NCBI GenBank assembly: GCA_964633225.1
Contig: CAZWFQ010000013.1
Span: 1 to 64,000, forward strand
From: JAKQIM01 sp964633225
GTDB taxonomy: Bacteria > Chloroflexota > Anaerolineae > Anaerolineales > UBA4823
Length of the DNA stretch: 64,000 nt
Direction of reading: 5' to 3'
Of the stretch, positions 1 to 8,677 are shown one piece after another. Every line of letters starts with the position of its first letter. Position 1 is the stretch's first letter. The translations under genes were made by a program, and so were the position numbers. Below the pieces are notes generated by a model, which worked only from the letters and a program-made list of their open reading frames with translations, ran no database searches and was not told the origin of the DNA.

Positions 1-37
1 GAACCTGCCGGATGATCTTCGGTCACACGTACCTCCA

Positions 38-1024
38 CTAACCCTTCAATTTTTCCAACATCTTCTGAACAAACAGATCTGCATCACGGTAATAAACAAA
101 TGTTGTTGCCAGCAAAGCCGTGGCCAAGAAAGCATGCCCAATCAACCCGGCAATCATCAGCCACGAATCTTCAGGCGGCACCCGCCATAAAGTATCCAAC
201 AATTGACTCGCCACCAACACCACTAGAAAAAGCAGCGAGGTAGTAGGGAAGGTCAGGCGCGTGATCTGCAAACTCTTCCGCAGCGAAACCATCATCGTAG
301 CACCGTTCACATAAATGCCATGCGGTGAGAAAAGTAAGGGAAAAGCCACCCACATCACCAGCACCATCAGCACGATCAAGGCCGTCTGCCCCAGGCCGCC
401 TCCGGCTTGAGCCACCAGGGTCAACATACAGCTTGCAGGTGCACTGATGGCAGCCGCCATTGCTAACAGCAGCAGCGATAGGAATACCGTTTGCAGGGCC
501 GCCCCCGGCCAATGCCGCAGGGTTTCGCTTAACCGAATTTGCTCTGCCTGGGTTACCCGCGCCACCAACAAGAAATACAGGCTGCCGAATACCAACCCCA
601 CCATCCCCAACACCATCCACCATCCAATCACAGCGCTGGCAGATGGAACATCGATCAGCTGTGGGGTGCCCAATGGAGAAGCCAATGGCAGGCTGCCTGA
701 CATTAAGCTGGGCACGCCCACCGGGTAAGTGCGCAAAAAGATCATCACATTCAGGCGCTCTTGCATGGTGGCAAGCAATTCCAGGCTAGAGTCCAGCATC
801 CCCGGTTGGTAGTTGGGGTCTGATACCGCCGTTTGTGTGATCCACTGCACCATATCGTTGACGATCTGCTTAACTTGCAAATGCGGGCCCAACCAGATCC
901 ACAAGTCCAGAATCAAGGGGAATAAGATCAGGACTACATGGTTGGCCACCGCATCAAAGCCTTTGCGAAGCGCTAAGACGGGATTTGGCAGTGCCAGGAA
1001 AGTGGGAGATTCCTTAGTTTCCAT
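38..1024 (-). CDS. Conserved polytopic membrane protein, function unknown
   Basis: I do not recognise a named family. The product is about 328 residues with roughly six hydrophobic segments: one near residues 25-45, a long soluble loop, then segments around 130-155, 180-210, 215-240, 265-285 and 290-315. It has no catalytic motif. An in-frame ATG lies four codons upstream, but I prefer the ATG at 1022-1024. On the minus strand a TAAAAT box (1035-1040) sits 10 nt before it, overlapping the upstream ATG, and there is no Shine-Dalgarno sequence, so the message may be leaderless. It is transcribed away from the neighbouring secreted protein. Coding is firm; function is unknown. Confidence 0.75.
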   Translation of the reverse strand: METKESPTFLALPNPVLALRKGFDAVANHVVLILFPLILDLWIWLGPHLQVKQIVNDMVQWITQTAVSDPNYQPGMLDSSLELLATMQERLNVMIFLRTYPVGVPSLMSGSLPLASPLGTPQLIDVPSASAVIGWWMVLGMVGLVFGSLYFLLVARVTQAEQIRLSETLRHWPGAALQTVFLSLLLLAMAAAISAPASCMLTLVAQAGGGLGQTALIVLMVLVMWVAFPLLFSPHGIYVNGATMMVSLRKSLQITRLTFPTTSLLFLVVLVASQLLDTLWRVPPEDSWLMIAGLIGHAFLATALLATTFVYYRDADLFVQKMLEKLKG

Positions 1025-1140
1025 ACAATCTATCATTTTACCATAGGCGGTTAATTACTGTCTCATGCATTAGACGCTAAATTTTCTGGCGCCAGAAGCG
1101 CTTCAAATTGGTTCTGCAATCCATACAGCGCTCAGTAGAG

Positions 1141-1146
1141 TATAAT
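1141..1146 (+). promoter_or_regulatory. Candidate -10 box for the secreted P-domain/C39 gene
   Basis: A perfect TATAAT lies 16 nt before the ATG at 1163. No convincing -35 is seen at normal spacing and there is no Shine-Dalgarno sequence in the short leader, so this is a promoter guess based on the -10 alone. Confidence 0.4.
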
Positions 1147-1162
1147 CTTCTTATATTCAAAG

Positions 1163-2647
1163 ATGGCATCTCCACCACGCCCCCCTCTCTTCTTGGCTGC
1201 ACTTTGCCTGGGCTTACTGTTAGCAACCCTGGCAGGCTCGCCCCAACGACCTGTCACCCCGGCCCGCGCCCAGGGAGCGCTGGAGACGGTCACCCCATCT
1301 GCCACAATTGATCCTTTTAGCGTCACCCGGGGCAGTGACATCAACAATGCTGGGTGGTCTATGCCACTAACCAGCACTATCACCAGCACCCTGACCACCA
1401 CCCCCACTGAGACCTTTATCCCCACCGAGACACCCACCCCCACAGCCACCGAACAGCCCACCCTGCACCGGCTGCTGCTTCCCTTTGTGCTCAAGCATTG
1501 GATTGTTGCCTCCCCCACGCCCAGCATTACCCCCTCGCCCACCATCACGCCCACCAGCCGTCCACCGGTGACCAGTTGGTTTTGCGACAGCCTGGCTGGC
1601 TCTCTGGCAATCCCCGATAACGCGGCTTCGGGGGTCAGCGATTCGATCACAATCTCCGACAACCGCCAGGTTGCCGGGCTGAGCCTGTACCTGGATATCG
1701 GGCATTCTTGGATCGGCGACCTGCGCGTCACCCTCAGCCACCAGCAAACCGGCCAATCCATTGTCATCCTCGACCGGCCCGGTGTGCCGGCCTCCAACAT
1801 CGGCTGCCAGTATGATCATGTCATCGCCCTGTTTGAGGATCGCGCCACCCAGCCCACCGAGAACAAGTGTGCATCCTACCCGGCGGGTCTTTCTGGTTCT
1901 TACCTGCCCGTCCAACCGCTCAGCACCTTTGCCGGGGCTAGCGCGGCCGGGCCCTGGGTGTTGACCATATCCGACAACTATCCGCACGACACAGGCTCTC
2001 TACGGGGCTGGTGCATCGAAACCACCCTGGTGGATACCCTCCCCGCCCCCACCCCAACGCCCACCCCTGATGACTTGCCTGCCAGCGCTCGCATCTGGGA
2101 TATCTCAGGCGACAACCAGTCCATGCCCCTGGATTGCGAAATCCGCTCGGCTGTAGATTGGGCCGCTTATTTTGGCCGCCCAATTGGTGAAACAGCCTTC
2201 TTCAACAGCTTGCCCAAGTCAGACGATCCCGATGCTGGTTTCGTGGGCAATGTTTACGGCAGTTGGGGGCAGATCCCCCCCAACGACTACGGCGTCCATG
2301 CCCCGCCCATCGCCGGGGTCCTGCGCAGTTATGGCGTCACCGCCTTCGCCTACCGATCGCTAACGTACGATGAGCTGCGGGCCGAGATTGCCGCCGGGCG
2401 TCCTGTCATCGTCTGGATCGTGGGCGGGTCCAACAAAACCCTCGTCAACGGTATACCCCGCGTCTATACCGCCGACTCGAACAACCACACCACCATCGTC
2501 GCCGCCTACGAACACACGGTGGTTGTGGTTGGTTACACCCAAAACAGCGTCATCGTCCTGAATGGCAATTCCTTTGTGACCGTCTCGCTGAGCCAGTTTT
2601 TGGATTCTTGGTCTGCCCTGCGCAACATGGCTGTGCTGGCAAGGTAA
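1163..2647 (+). CDS. Secreted protein with P/Homo B domain and C39-like peptidase domain
   Basis: A 494-residue exported protein. Residues 1-35 form a signal peptide with a hydrophobic core rich in Leu/Ala and an ARAQ-type cleavage region. A Thr/Pro-rich linker follows (about 85-135). Residues about 135-290 resemble the proprotein convertase P (Homo B) beta-sandwich, with conserved cysteines and the pattern SLRGWCIE at the end. A second TPTPTP linker leads to a C39_2-type papain-like domain (about 308-494) with Cys in MPLDCEIRSAVDWA, His in NNHTTIVAAYEH and an Asn-containing VLNGNSF near the end. Known C39_2 proteins are often surface-bound and not linked to bacteriocin export. The substrate is unknown. 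It may be surface-displayed. Confidence 0.8.
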   Translation: MASPPRPPLFLAALCLGLLLATLAGSPQRPVTPARAQGALETVTPSATIDPFSVTRGSDINNAGWSMPLTSTITSTLTTTPTETFIPTETPTPTATEQPTLHRLLLPFVLKHWIVASPTPSITPSPTITPTSRPPVTSWFCDSLAGSLAIPDNAASGVSDSITISDNRQVAGLSLYLDIGHSWIGDLRVTLSHQQTGQSIVILDRPGVPASNIGCQYDHVIALFEDRATQPTENKCASYPAGLSGSYLPVQPLSTFAGASAAGPWVLTISDNYPHDTGSLRGWCIETTLVDTLPAPTPTPTPDDLPASARIWDISGDNQSMPLDCEIRSAVDWAAYFGRPIGETAFFNSLPKSDDPDAGFVGNVYGSWGQIPPNDYGVHAPPIAGVLRSYGVTAFAYRSLTYDELRAEIAAGRPVIVWIVGGSNKTLVNGIPRVYTADSNNHTTIVAAYEHTVVVVGYTQNSVIVLNGNSFVTVSLSQFLDSWSALRNMAVLAR

Positions 2648-2740
2648 GATGAACGGGATTTAATCCGGCGCTCATTGCCCTTTTATCTTTTTTGTTTATA
2701 TGCTACACTGTGCAGGGTAAAAAAAGAGGAGATCGCTCAT

Positions 2741-3250
2741 ATGAATGCCACCAGCTTCGTCAATATCTTGAAACAGACCGATATCTTCTATAAAATGACG
2801 CTCCCCCAGCTAGAATTGATCAGCAATCTCTGCCTGGAGAGGTCTTATCAGACTGGCCAGATCATCTTCCCTGAAAGCACTGACAGTGACGAGTTGTACA
2901 TTATTATCGATGGCGAAGTCGATATCCAGGTCAATCCAGCCCTGGTCAGTGACCAACCCCAAGACACATTCTCATCTATTACCATTGCCACCCTCCGGCG
3001 CGGCCAATCCTTCGGCGAGATCGCCCTGGTGGATAATGGATTGCGTTCTGCCACAGCTCGCGCCACCCAAGATAAAACCCGCCTGCTCATCATCGCGCGC
3101 GACAAGCTCATGCTGCTGTGCGATACAAATCCGCAGCTTGGCTATCGCTTGATGTATAACCTGGCTGCCGACCTGGCCTTCAAAATGCGCAGTACCGATC
3201 TGCGCATTCGCGAGGAATTGCTCTACCGCCCTCGAGAAAAAACAGGTTGA
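2741..3250 (+). CDS. Cyclic nucleotide-binding domain protein (CRP-like sensor domain only)
   Basis: The product of 169 residues is almost entirely one cNMP-binding domain. It shows the beta-roll pattern ending in GQSFGEIALVDNG followed by RSATARA, which matches the phosphate-binding cassette signature (FGE...R.ATA). There is no helix-turn-helix after the C helix, so it is not a complete CRP/FNR regulator; it may be a regulatory partner of another protein. I chose the ATG at 2741 because AAGAGGAG lies 8-10 nt upstream, whereas the longer reading frame from 2675 begins in untranslated-looking T-rich DNA. The ligand cannot be told from sequence. Confidence 0.85.
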   Translation: MNATSFVNILKQTDIFYKMTLPQLELISNLCLERSYQTGQIIFPESTDSDELYIIIDGEVDIQVNPALVSDQPQDTFSSITIATLRRGQSFGEIALVDNGLRSATARATQDKTRLLIIARDKLMLLCDTNPQLGYRLMYNLAADLAFKMRSTDLRIREELLYRPREKTG

Positions 3251-3305
3251 CAGATTCCCCTATTTGGTACTATCATTAGCCGTTATAACATTAGAGAAGA
3301 ATGAG

Positions 3306-3341
3306 AAGACCAAGTTCTTAAAAATCGCCATTGGTCTTTTC
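3306..3341 (+). terminator. Weak candidate terminator after the cNMP-binding gene
   Basis: AAGACCAA (3306-3313) pairs with TTGGTCTT (3331-3338), with a 17-nt loop and a short T run. The long loop makes this uncertain. Confidence 0.35.
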
Positions 3342-3380
3342 ATCTAGTTTTCCAAAGCTCCGCCTACAGTGTTCTTATGG

Positions 3381-3479
3381 AAGGAGGTGATGGCAAGCCG
3401 GTATGATGAAACATTGTCGAGTGTGCCAGCAATCTCTCTGTTCCACCCAGACAGGTTTTGATTTGTAAGCCGACCTGTC
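3381..3479 (+). promoter_or_regulatory. Leader region of the liv operon with strong SD, short ORF and hairpin
   Basis: AAGGAGGTG at 3381-3389 is a perfect match to the anti-Shine-Dalgarno sequence but is 125 nt upstream of livJ. Two short ORFs could use it: one from 3390 (23 codons, very close spacing) and one from 3403 to 3468 (21 codons, 12 nt spacing, with Cys at CRVC and SLC). GACAGGT (3450-3456) pairs with ACCTGTC (3473-3479) so that the stop of the second ORF falls in the loop. This layout suits a translated leader controlling livJ, but the codons are not enriched in Leu, Ile or Val. Confidence 0.35.
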
Positions 3480-3513
3480 ATCAGACTGAACTGATATCGT
3501 AGGAGAAGATGCA

Positions 3514-4665
3514 ATGAAAACGTTTCGAATTTTGATGGCGGCAGTCATGATCTTATCAGTCTTGCTAACAGCCTGCAACGGTGCAAAATCTGATACGATC
3601 AAGGTTGCCATCCTGGCTCCGCTAAGCGGATCCAACCCCACCTTTGGCGTCTCCACTCGAGACGGCGCCCTGTTAGCAATCAAAGAATGGAATGCCCGGG
3701 GGGGCGTGTTGGGCCGCCAGATTGAAGCAGTGGTTGCAGACAGCCAGTGTGAAGCCGACCCGGCAGTGAATGCAGCCAACAAAGTCATTGACCAAGATGG
3801 TGTGCATTACATCATCGGCGAAGTTTGCTCCAAGGCTTCTATTCCAATCGCCAAGATCGCTGAAGAGAAGGGCGTAGTACAGATCAGCCCCACCTCCACC
3901 AACCCATCAGTCACCCTGAACGAAGATGGCACTACCAAGGCCTACGTTTTCCGCGCCTGCTTCATTGACCCCTTCCAGGGTACCGTGATGGCTAAGTTTG
4001 CGGCAAGCCAGGGCTACAAGACCGCCTTCGTTATGTACGACCAGGGTAACGACTACGTCCGTGGCCTGGCCGAGTTCTTTGAAGCGGCCTTTGTTGCTGG
4101 CGGCGGCACCATTGTCGGCAAAGAGAGCTACATCTCTACCGATACAGACTTCTCAGCCATCCTGACCAAGGTGGCCGAGAGCAATGCAGAAGTGCTCTTC
4201 CTGCCCGATTATTACCCAATTGTGAACCTGGTCGGCGCGCAAGCGAAAGATAAAGGCGTGACCGCAGTCATGATGGGTGGTGATGGTTGGGACTCTGCTG
4301 ACTTGGATGTTGCTGCGGCAAATGGCGGTTTCTACTCCAACCACTATGACCCGGGCGATACCCGCCCCATCGTCCAGCAATGGCTGGTTGCCTACGGCGC
4401 CGAGTACAAAGACGACCAGGGCAATCCCAAGGTCCCAGATGCGTTGGCCACCCTGGCTTACGACGCCACCAACCTGCTCCTGGCTGCCATTGAGAAAGCC
4501 GGCGCTGATGACCCCGCCAAGGTGAAAGATGCCCTGGCCAGCATCAATTTGGAAGGCGTCTCTGGCACGATCACCTTCGATGAATTCCACAACCCCATCA
4601 AAAGCGCCGCAGTCATTGGCGTGAGCGATGGCAAGAAAGAATACATCGGCACGGTCAACCCGTAA
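3514..4665 (+). CDS. livJ: Branched-chain amino acid ABC transporter, substrate-binding lipoprotein
   Basis: This is the solute-binding subunit of a Liv-type importer. The first 21 residues are a lipoprotein signal with lipobox LLTAC, Cys21 being the likely lipidated residue. The mature part matches the type I periplasmic-binding fold: KVAILAPLSGSNPTFG at the start, then GVHYIIGEVCSKAS, with a typical total length of 383. The start at 3514 is fixed by AGGAG 8 nt upstream. It is followed by two permeases and two ATPases in the usual order. The ligand is probably Leu/Ile/Val or another small amide or amino acid; Liv homologues also carry urea or amides, so specificity is open. Confidence 0.95.
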   Translation: MKTFRILMAAVMILSVLLTACNGAKSDTIKVAILAPLSGSNPTFGVSTRDGALLAIKEWNARGGVLGRQIEAVVADSQCEADPAVNAANKVIDQDGVHYIIGEVCSKASIPIAKIAEEKGVVQISPTSTNPSVTLNEDGTTKAYVFRACFIDPFQGTVMAKFAASQGYKTAFVMYDQGNDYVRGLAEFFEAAFVAGGGTIVGKESYISTDTDFSAILTKVAESNAEVLFLPDYYPIVNLVGAQAKDKGVTAVMMGGDGWDSADLDVAAANGGFYSNHYDPGDTRPIVQQWLVAYGAEYKDDQGNPKVPDALATLAYDATNLLLAAIEKAGADDPAKVKDALASINLEGVSGTITFDEFHNPIKSAAVIGVSDGKKEYIGTVNP

Positions 4666-4677
4666 GGGCACATGCGT

Positions 4678-4708
4678 ACAGGGGGTGGCCTGTAAGGCCG
4701 CCCCCTGT
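4678..4708 (+). terminator. Intercistronic hairpin between livJ and livH
   Basis: ACAGGGGGTGGCC (4678-4690) pairs with GGCCGCCCCCTGT (4696-4708), a 13-bp stem including one G-U pair with a 5-nt loop. Only a pyrimidine tract, not a clean T run, follows. This is the place where binding-protein operons often carry an mRNA-stabilising or partly terminating hairpin that raises the level of the binding protein relative to the permeases. Confidence 0.7.
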
Positions 4709-4727
4709 CTTCTCTCCAGGGTGATCT

Positions 4728-5855
4728 ATGACACCAAATGACACTCCAAATTCCAAGGACAACTTATTCATCCAATCGCTGCGCAAAGGTTGGCTCGGAA
4801 AAGTTTTCTTGATCCTGATTGGCCTTGCCGCCCTCTGGAAATTGGGCGTTTCCCTGGCAGATAACCCAATCCTGTTCTTACAACAGGTCATTAACGGTCT
4901 CCAACTTGGTTTTGTGTATGCACTAATCGCTTTAGGCTATACAATGGTCTACGGGATTGTGCGCCTGATCAACTTTGCCCATGGTGATGTTTTTATGGTG
5001 GGCGCATTTGTAGGTTTTTATACAATCGCACGGTTCCAGTTTCACACCTGGCCAGAGCGCCTCTTTCCCGGTTTGCCCCAATGGCTTGTCTTGGGCGTAG
5101 GGACGATTACGGTTGTCCTGATCTCGATGGCAATCTGTGCGCTGCTGGCATTCACCATTGAACGCGTGGCTTACAAGCCTTTACGCAATGCCCCGCGCAT
5201 CTCGGCCTTAATCACCGCCATTGGCGTCTCTTTCTTTTTGGAATATTTCGGAGCGCTGCAGTTCGTCTTCACCCCCAACTTTGTCACCTTCGAGCGCCCG
5301 TTCAGCGTACAAAACTGGCAGATCAATACCCTGGGTATTCAAGCCCTCCCCTCAGGGCAGGCGCCAGCCGATAACAGCATTATTTTCTCCAACATCGCCC
5401 TGATTATCATCCTGAGCTCGATTTTGTTATTGATGCTGCTGCAGTTCATTGTACAGGGGACGCGAGTAGGCAAAGCCATGCGCGCCGTTGCATACGATAA
5501 GCAAACTGCCCGTTTGATGGGCATCAATGTAGATGGGATTATTTCCATCACCTTCGCCATTGGCGCGGCCCTGGCTGGGGCAGCAGGCATCTTATACGCC
5601 ACAGCCTTTCCTCAGGTTTATTTCGTAATGGGGATAATCCCCGGCCTGAAGGCGTTTGTGGCAGCGGTGCTGGGCGGCATTGGCAGCATCCCGGGGGCTG
5701 TGGTAGGCGCCTTGATCATGGGCCAGGCTGAAGTATTGAGCGCAGCCTATATTTCAACCCCCATGCGAGATGCCGTGGCCTTCAGTATCCTTGTTATCGT
5801 CTTGCTCGTCCGTCCCACCGGCATCTTCGGCGAGCCCGAGACCGAGAAAGCCTAG
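4728..5855 (+). CDS. livH: Branched-chain amino acid ABC transporter permease LivH
   Basis: A 375-residue inner-membrane permease. After a 40-residue cytoplasmic stretch it shows the family pattern QQVINGLQLGFVYALIALGYTM (seen in parts at about residues 52-72) and YGIVRLINFAHGDVFM, followed by some eight hydrophobic segments. The C-terminal AAVLGGIGSIPGA is the conserved coupling-loop region that contacts the ATPase. It is slightly longer than E. coli LivH because of the N-terminal extension and an inserted extracytoplasmic loop near residues 100-115. It lies between the binding protein and LivM in the same operon. Confidence 0.95.
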   Translation: MTPNDTPNSKDNLFIQSLRKGWLGKVFLILIGLAALWKLGVSLADNPILFLQQVINGLQLGFVYALIALGYTMVYGIVRLINFAHGDVFMVGAFVGFYTIARFQFHTWPERLFPGLPQWLVLGVGTITVVLISMAICALLAFTIERVAYKPLRNAPRISALITAIGVSFFLEYFGALQFVFTPNFVTFERPFSVQNWQINTLGIQALPSGQAPADNSIIFSNIALIIILSSILLLMLLQFIVQGTRVGKAMRAVAYDKQTARLMGINVDGIISITFAIGAALAGAAGILYATAFPQVYFVMGIIPGLKAFVAAVLGGIGSIPGAVVGALIMGQAEVLSAAYISTPMRDAVAFSILVIVLLVRPTGIFGEPETEKA

Positions 5856-5864
5856 GAGGCAGCC

Positions 5865-7109
5865 ATGCAACGAACAACACTCTTCTTCTTAGGCGGAGCG
5901 GCACTGATCTTTGTGATCGTCCAGGCGACGATCAGTTTTGGCTTGCTGAACGACTTTTATGTCAACATTCTCTTGCTTGCCAGTGTGTATGCCATCGTTG
6001 GCCTGGGGCTGAACCTGATCTATGGTTTCAACGGCCAATTCTCACTTGGCCAATGGGGCTTCTACGCCATCGGCGCCTATGCTGCCGGCGACATCACCTA
6101 TTGGTGGACGTTGGATAAGAGCGCCCATGCACTGATGATCGCCCTGCTGGCAGTATTATCATGCGGTGTAGCCATCTTGCTACTGCGCAAGCTGCTCAGC
6201 CGGGTGCGCGGCGTGGACGCGCTTTCGGCCTTCACCCTTTACCTGGTGATGGTCATGTTCCTCGTCTTTGTCTCCATCAAAGTTGGACAGGCTGTAAGCC
6301 CTGCTGTTTCTGGGGCTTTGGGACTTCTGCCCGATGGGATAAGCCTGCAGATCGTTTTCTTCCTGGCTGTGTTGATTGCCGGCCTGATGGCTGCCGAGAT
6401 CAGCTTCTTGTTTGGCCTACCAGTACTCACGCTCGGCTCAGATTACTTTGGCATTGCCACCCTGGGCCTGACGATCATTGTCAAGGTGCTGCTCGATAAC
6501 TCAGACACCCTCTTACCCTTCCCCGAGATGAAAGGCGCCCGCGGCATGGTGGGCATCCCTGAGGTAACCAACTGGTTTTGGGCCTTTGCCTTCCTGCTGG
6601 CAATCGTGATCGTTGTACGCAATCTCCTGCATTCATCCTACGGCCGGGCGATCATCTCAATCCGCGAAGATGAGATCGCCGCCAAGGCCATGGGGATTGA
6701 CATCGCCCACTATAAGAACCTGAGCTTTGTGCTGGGCAGCCTGTTCGCCGGCCTGGCTGGCGGTCTGTACGCCCACATTAATGGCTTCTTGCACCCCAAC
6801 ACCTTCAACTTCATCAAGTCTTTCGATCCCATGATCATCATTGTGATGGGTGGCCTGGGCAGCATCACCGGCACTCTGGGCGCTTCCTTTGCCTGGGCCT
6901 TCATCCTAGAAGGCCTGCTGCGCGTGATCTTACCGCAGGGCGCAGAAACCTGGCGTTTTGTGGTCTACCCCCTCATACTGCTGTTGATCATGCTGCTGCG
7001 CCCCAAAGGCCTGATGGGTGAAATCGAGTTACCCTTCTTACGCCAGGTCTTACCACCGCTAAAACCCAAAGCCAAACTTGAAGAAACCCAGGCTGAGGTG
7101 AAACCATGA
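5865..7109 (+). CDS. livM: Branched-chain amino acid ABC transporter permease LivM
   Basis: The second permease of the Liv importer, 414 residues. It has the conserved GLGLNLIYGFNGQFSLGQWGFYAIGAY segment (in parts, residues about 46-72), SIREDEIAAKAMGI before the coupling region, and MGGLGSITG near the C-terminus. The start ATG has AGGAGG 7 nt upstream and lies 9 bp after livH; the end overlaps livG by 4 bp (ATGA), a sign of translational coupling. The last 30 residues are Lys/Glu-rich and probably cytoplasmic. Confidence 0.95.
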   Translation: MQRTTLFFLGGAALIFVIVQATISFGLLNDFYVNILLLASVYAIVGLGLNLIYGFNGQFSLGQWGFYAIGAYAAGDITYWWTLDKSAHALMIALLAVLSCGVAILLLRKLLSRVRGVDALSAFTLYLVMVMFLVFVSIKVGQAVSPAVSGALGLLPDGISLQIVFFLAVLIAGLMAAEISFLFGLPVLTLGSDYFGIATLGLTIIVKVLLDNSDTLLPFPEMKGARGMVGIPEVTNWFWAFAFLLAIVIVVRNLLHSSYGRAIISIREDEIAAKAMGIDIAHYKNLSFVLGSLFAGLAGGLYAHINGFLHPNTFNFIKSFDPMIIIVMGGLGSITGTLGASFAWAFILEGLLRVILPQGAETWRFVVYPLILLLIMLLRPKGLMGEIELPFLRQVLPPLKPKAKLEETQAEVKP

Positions 7110-7960
7110 GCGACGCCATTCCTCCCCGCCCCACCCCACCCGCCGGCGCTCAACCCTTGTTGAGCGCCCAGAAGCTGACAAAGGAATTTGGCGGCTTGCG
7201 GGCGGTGCATGATTTTGAAAAGACCATCTACCCGGGCGAGCTAGTCGGGCTGATCGGCCCAAATGGAGCCGGAAAAACCACGATCTTCAACATGATCACT
7301 GGGGTGTACATTCCCACCAGCGGGAACGTGGTGTTCAATGGTCAGGATATCACCGGTGTAGCTCCGCACGAGATCAACCAGTTGGGGATCGCTCGCACAT
7401 TCCAAAACATCCGTCTCTTCCCCAACCTGACCGTGCTGGATAATGTACGCATTGCCTACCATCCTCATGCCGGTTACAGCATGTCAGATGCCATTTTGCA
7501 CAATGCGCATTTCCAACAAAAAGAGAATGAACTGACCGAGCGAGCGCAAGAATTTTTGGGTGTGTTCAATTTGCAAGACCGCCAGGGCGAGATCGCCAAG
7601 AACTTGCCCTATGGTGAACAACGCCGCTTAGAGATCGCCCGCGCCCTGGCTGCCTACCCCAAGCTGCTGCTTTTGGATGAGCCCGCAGCTGGCATGAACC
7701 CAGCCGAGAGCATGGCACTGATGGACTTGATCCATTTCATCCGCGAGCGCTTCAATTTGACCATCTTGCTCATCGAACATCAAATGCGCGTGGTGATGGG
7801 CATTTGCGAATGGATCACCGTGGTAGATTTCGGCGAAGTGATTGCACGTGGCACCCCCCAAGAGATCCAATCTAATCCGCGCGTCATCGAGGCTTACCTG
7901 GGCCCAGGCGCGGCGGCGCTTTCTCAGAAATATCGACGGAAGAAACCCCATGCAGACTGA
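7106..7960 (+). CDS. livG: Branched-chain amino acid ABC transporter ATP-binding protein LivG
   Basis: A 284-residue ATPase. Walker A is GPNGAGKT (51-58), the signature region reads LPYGEQRRLEIARAL, Walker B is LLLLDEPAAGM and the switch His is in IEHQM. LivG proteins usually read LSYGEQ or LSGGQQ; here Pro replaces Ser in the signature, which is uncommon but was seen once and could be real or a sequencing effect. The C-terminal tail is basic (YRRKKPH). The gene overlaps livM by 4 bp and livF by 11 bp. Confidence 0.95.
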   Translation: MSDAIPPRPTPPAGAQPLLSAQKLTKEFGGLRAVHDFEKTIYPGELVGLIGPNGAGKTTIFNMITGVYIPTSGNVVFNGQDITGVAPHEINQLGIARTFQNIRLFPNLTVLDNVRIAYHPHAGYSMSDAILHNAHFQQKENELTERAQEFLGVFNLQDRQGEIAKNLPYGEQRRLEIARALAAYPKLLLLDEPAAGMNPAESMALMDLIHFIRERFNLTILLIEHQMRVVMGICEWITVVDFGEVIARGTPQEIQSNPRVIEAYLGPGAAALSQKYRRKKPHAD

Positions 7961-8675
7961 TACCATGCTCACAGTCCAAGATCTGAACGTCTACTACGGC
8001 GCCATCCACGCCTTAAAAGGTATCTCTTTTGAGTTAAAAAAGGGCGAGATTGTAGCCCTGATCGGCGCCAATGGGGCGGGCAAATCCACCACGCTATCAA
8101 CGATTTCTGGGCTGATCCGCCCACGCCAGGGCAGCATCACCTTTGAAGGCAAAGATATCACCATGGCGCCGTCTGAGCAGATCGTGCGCTCGGGGATTGT
8201 CCAATCACCTGAAGGACGGCGCATTTTTGCCACCCTCACCGTGATGGAGAACCTGGAGATGGGCGCCTTTACCCGCCATAATAAATCTGAGATCCAGGCT
8301 GGGCTGGCTGAAGTTTTCAGGCGCTTCCCACGCCTGGATGAACGCCGCAAACAGCGCGGGGGCACACTTTCGGGCGGAGAGCAGCAAATGCTTGCCATTG
8401 CTCGTGCCATGATGGCCCGCCCATCGCTGCTGCTGTTGGACGAGCCTTCAATGGGCCTCTCGCCAATCCTGGTTGAGCAAATCTTCGATATCATCCACGA
8501 CATCAACGAAGACGGCACCAGTATTCTGCTGGTCGAGCAGAACGCCCAGATGGCCCTCTCCATCTCAGACCGGGCCTACGTGCTAGAAACCGGCCAGATC
8601 GTGATGTCGGGGGATGCCCAAGAGATGCTTCAGAACCCCAGCGTCATCGAGGCTTACCTGGGAGGAGGCCACTAA
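7950..8675 (+). CDS. livF: Branched-chain amino acid ABC transporter ATP-binding protein LivF
   Basis: The second Liv ATPase, 241 residues. Walker A GANGAGKS (39-46), signature LSGGEQQML, Walker B LLLLDEPSMGLSP and switch His region LLVEQNA, where Gln-Asn replaces His as is normal for LivF. I chose the ATG at 7950, which overlaps livG by 11 bp and has GGAAG upstream; an ATG at 7965 would also work. The open frame reaches back to 7842 but that part is antisense-like to the LivG sense and lacks family similarity. Confidence 0.95.
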   Translation: MQTDTMLTVQDLNVYYGAIHALKGISFELKKGEIVALIGANGAGKSTTLSTISGLIRPRQGSITFEGKDITMAPSEQIVRSGIVQSPEGRRIFATLTVMENLEMGAFTRHNKSEIQAGLAEVFRRFPRLDERRKQRGGTLSGGEQQMLAIARAMMARPSLLLLDEPSMGLSPILVEQIFDIIHDINEDGTSILLVEQNAQMALSISDRAYVLETGQIVMSGDAQEMLQNPSVIEAYLGGGH

Positions 8676-8677
8676 CC

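Noticed and set aside
1367..1987. 206-codon minus-strand frame rich in Gly
   Set aside because: It mirrors the Thr/Pro-rich linkers and P-domain of the secreted protein on the other strand.
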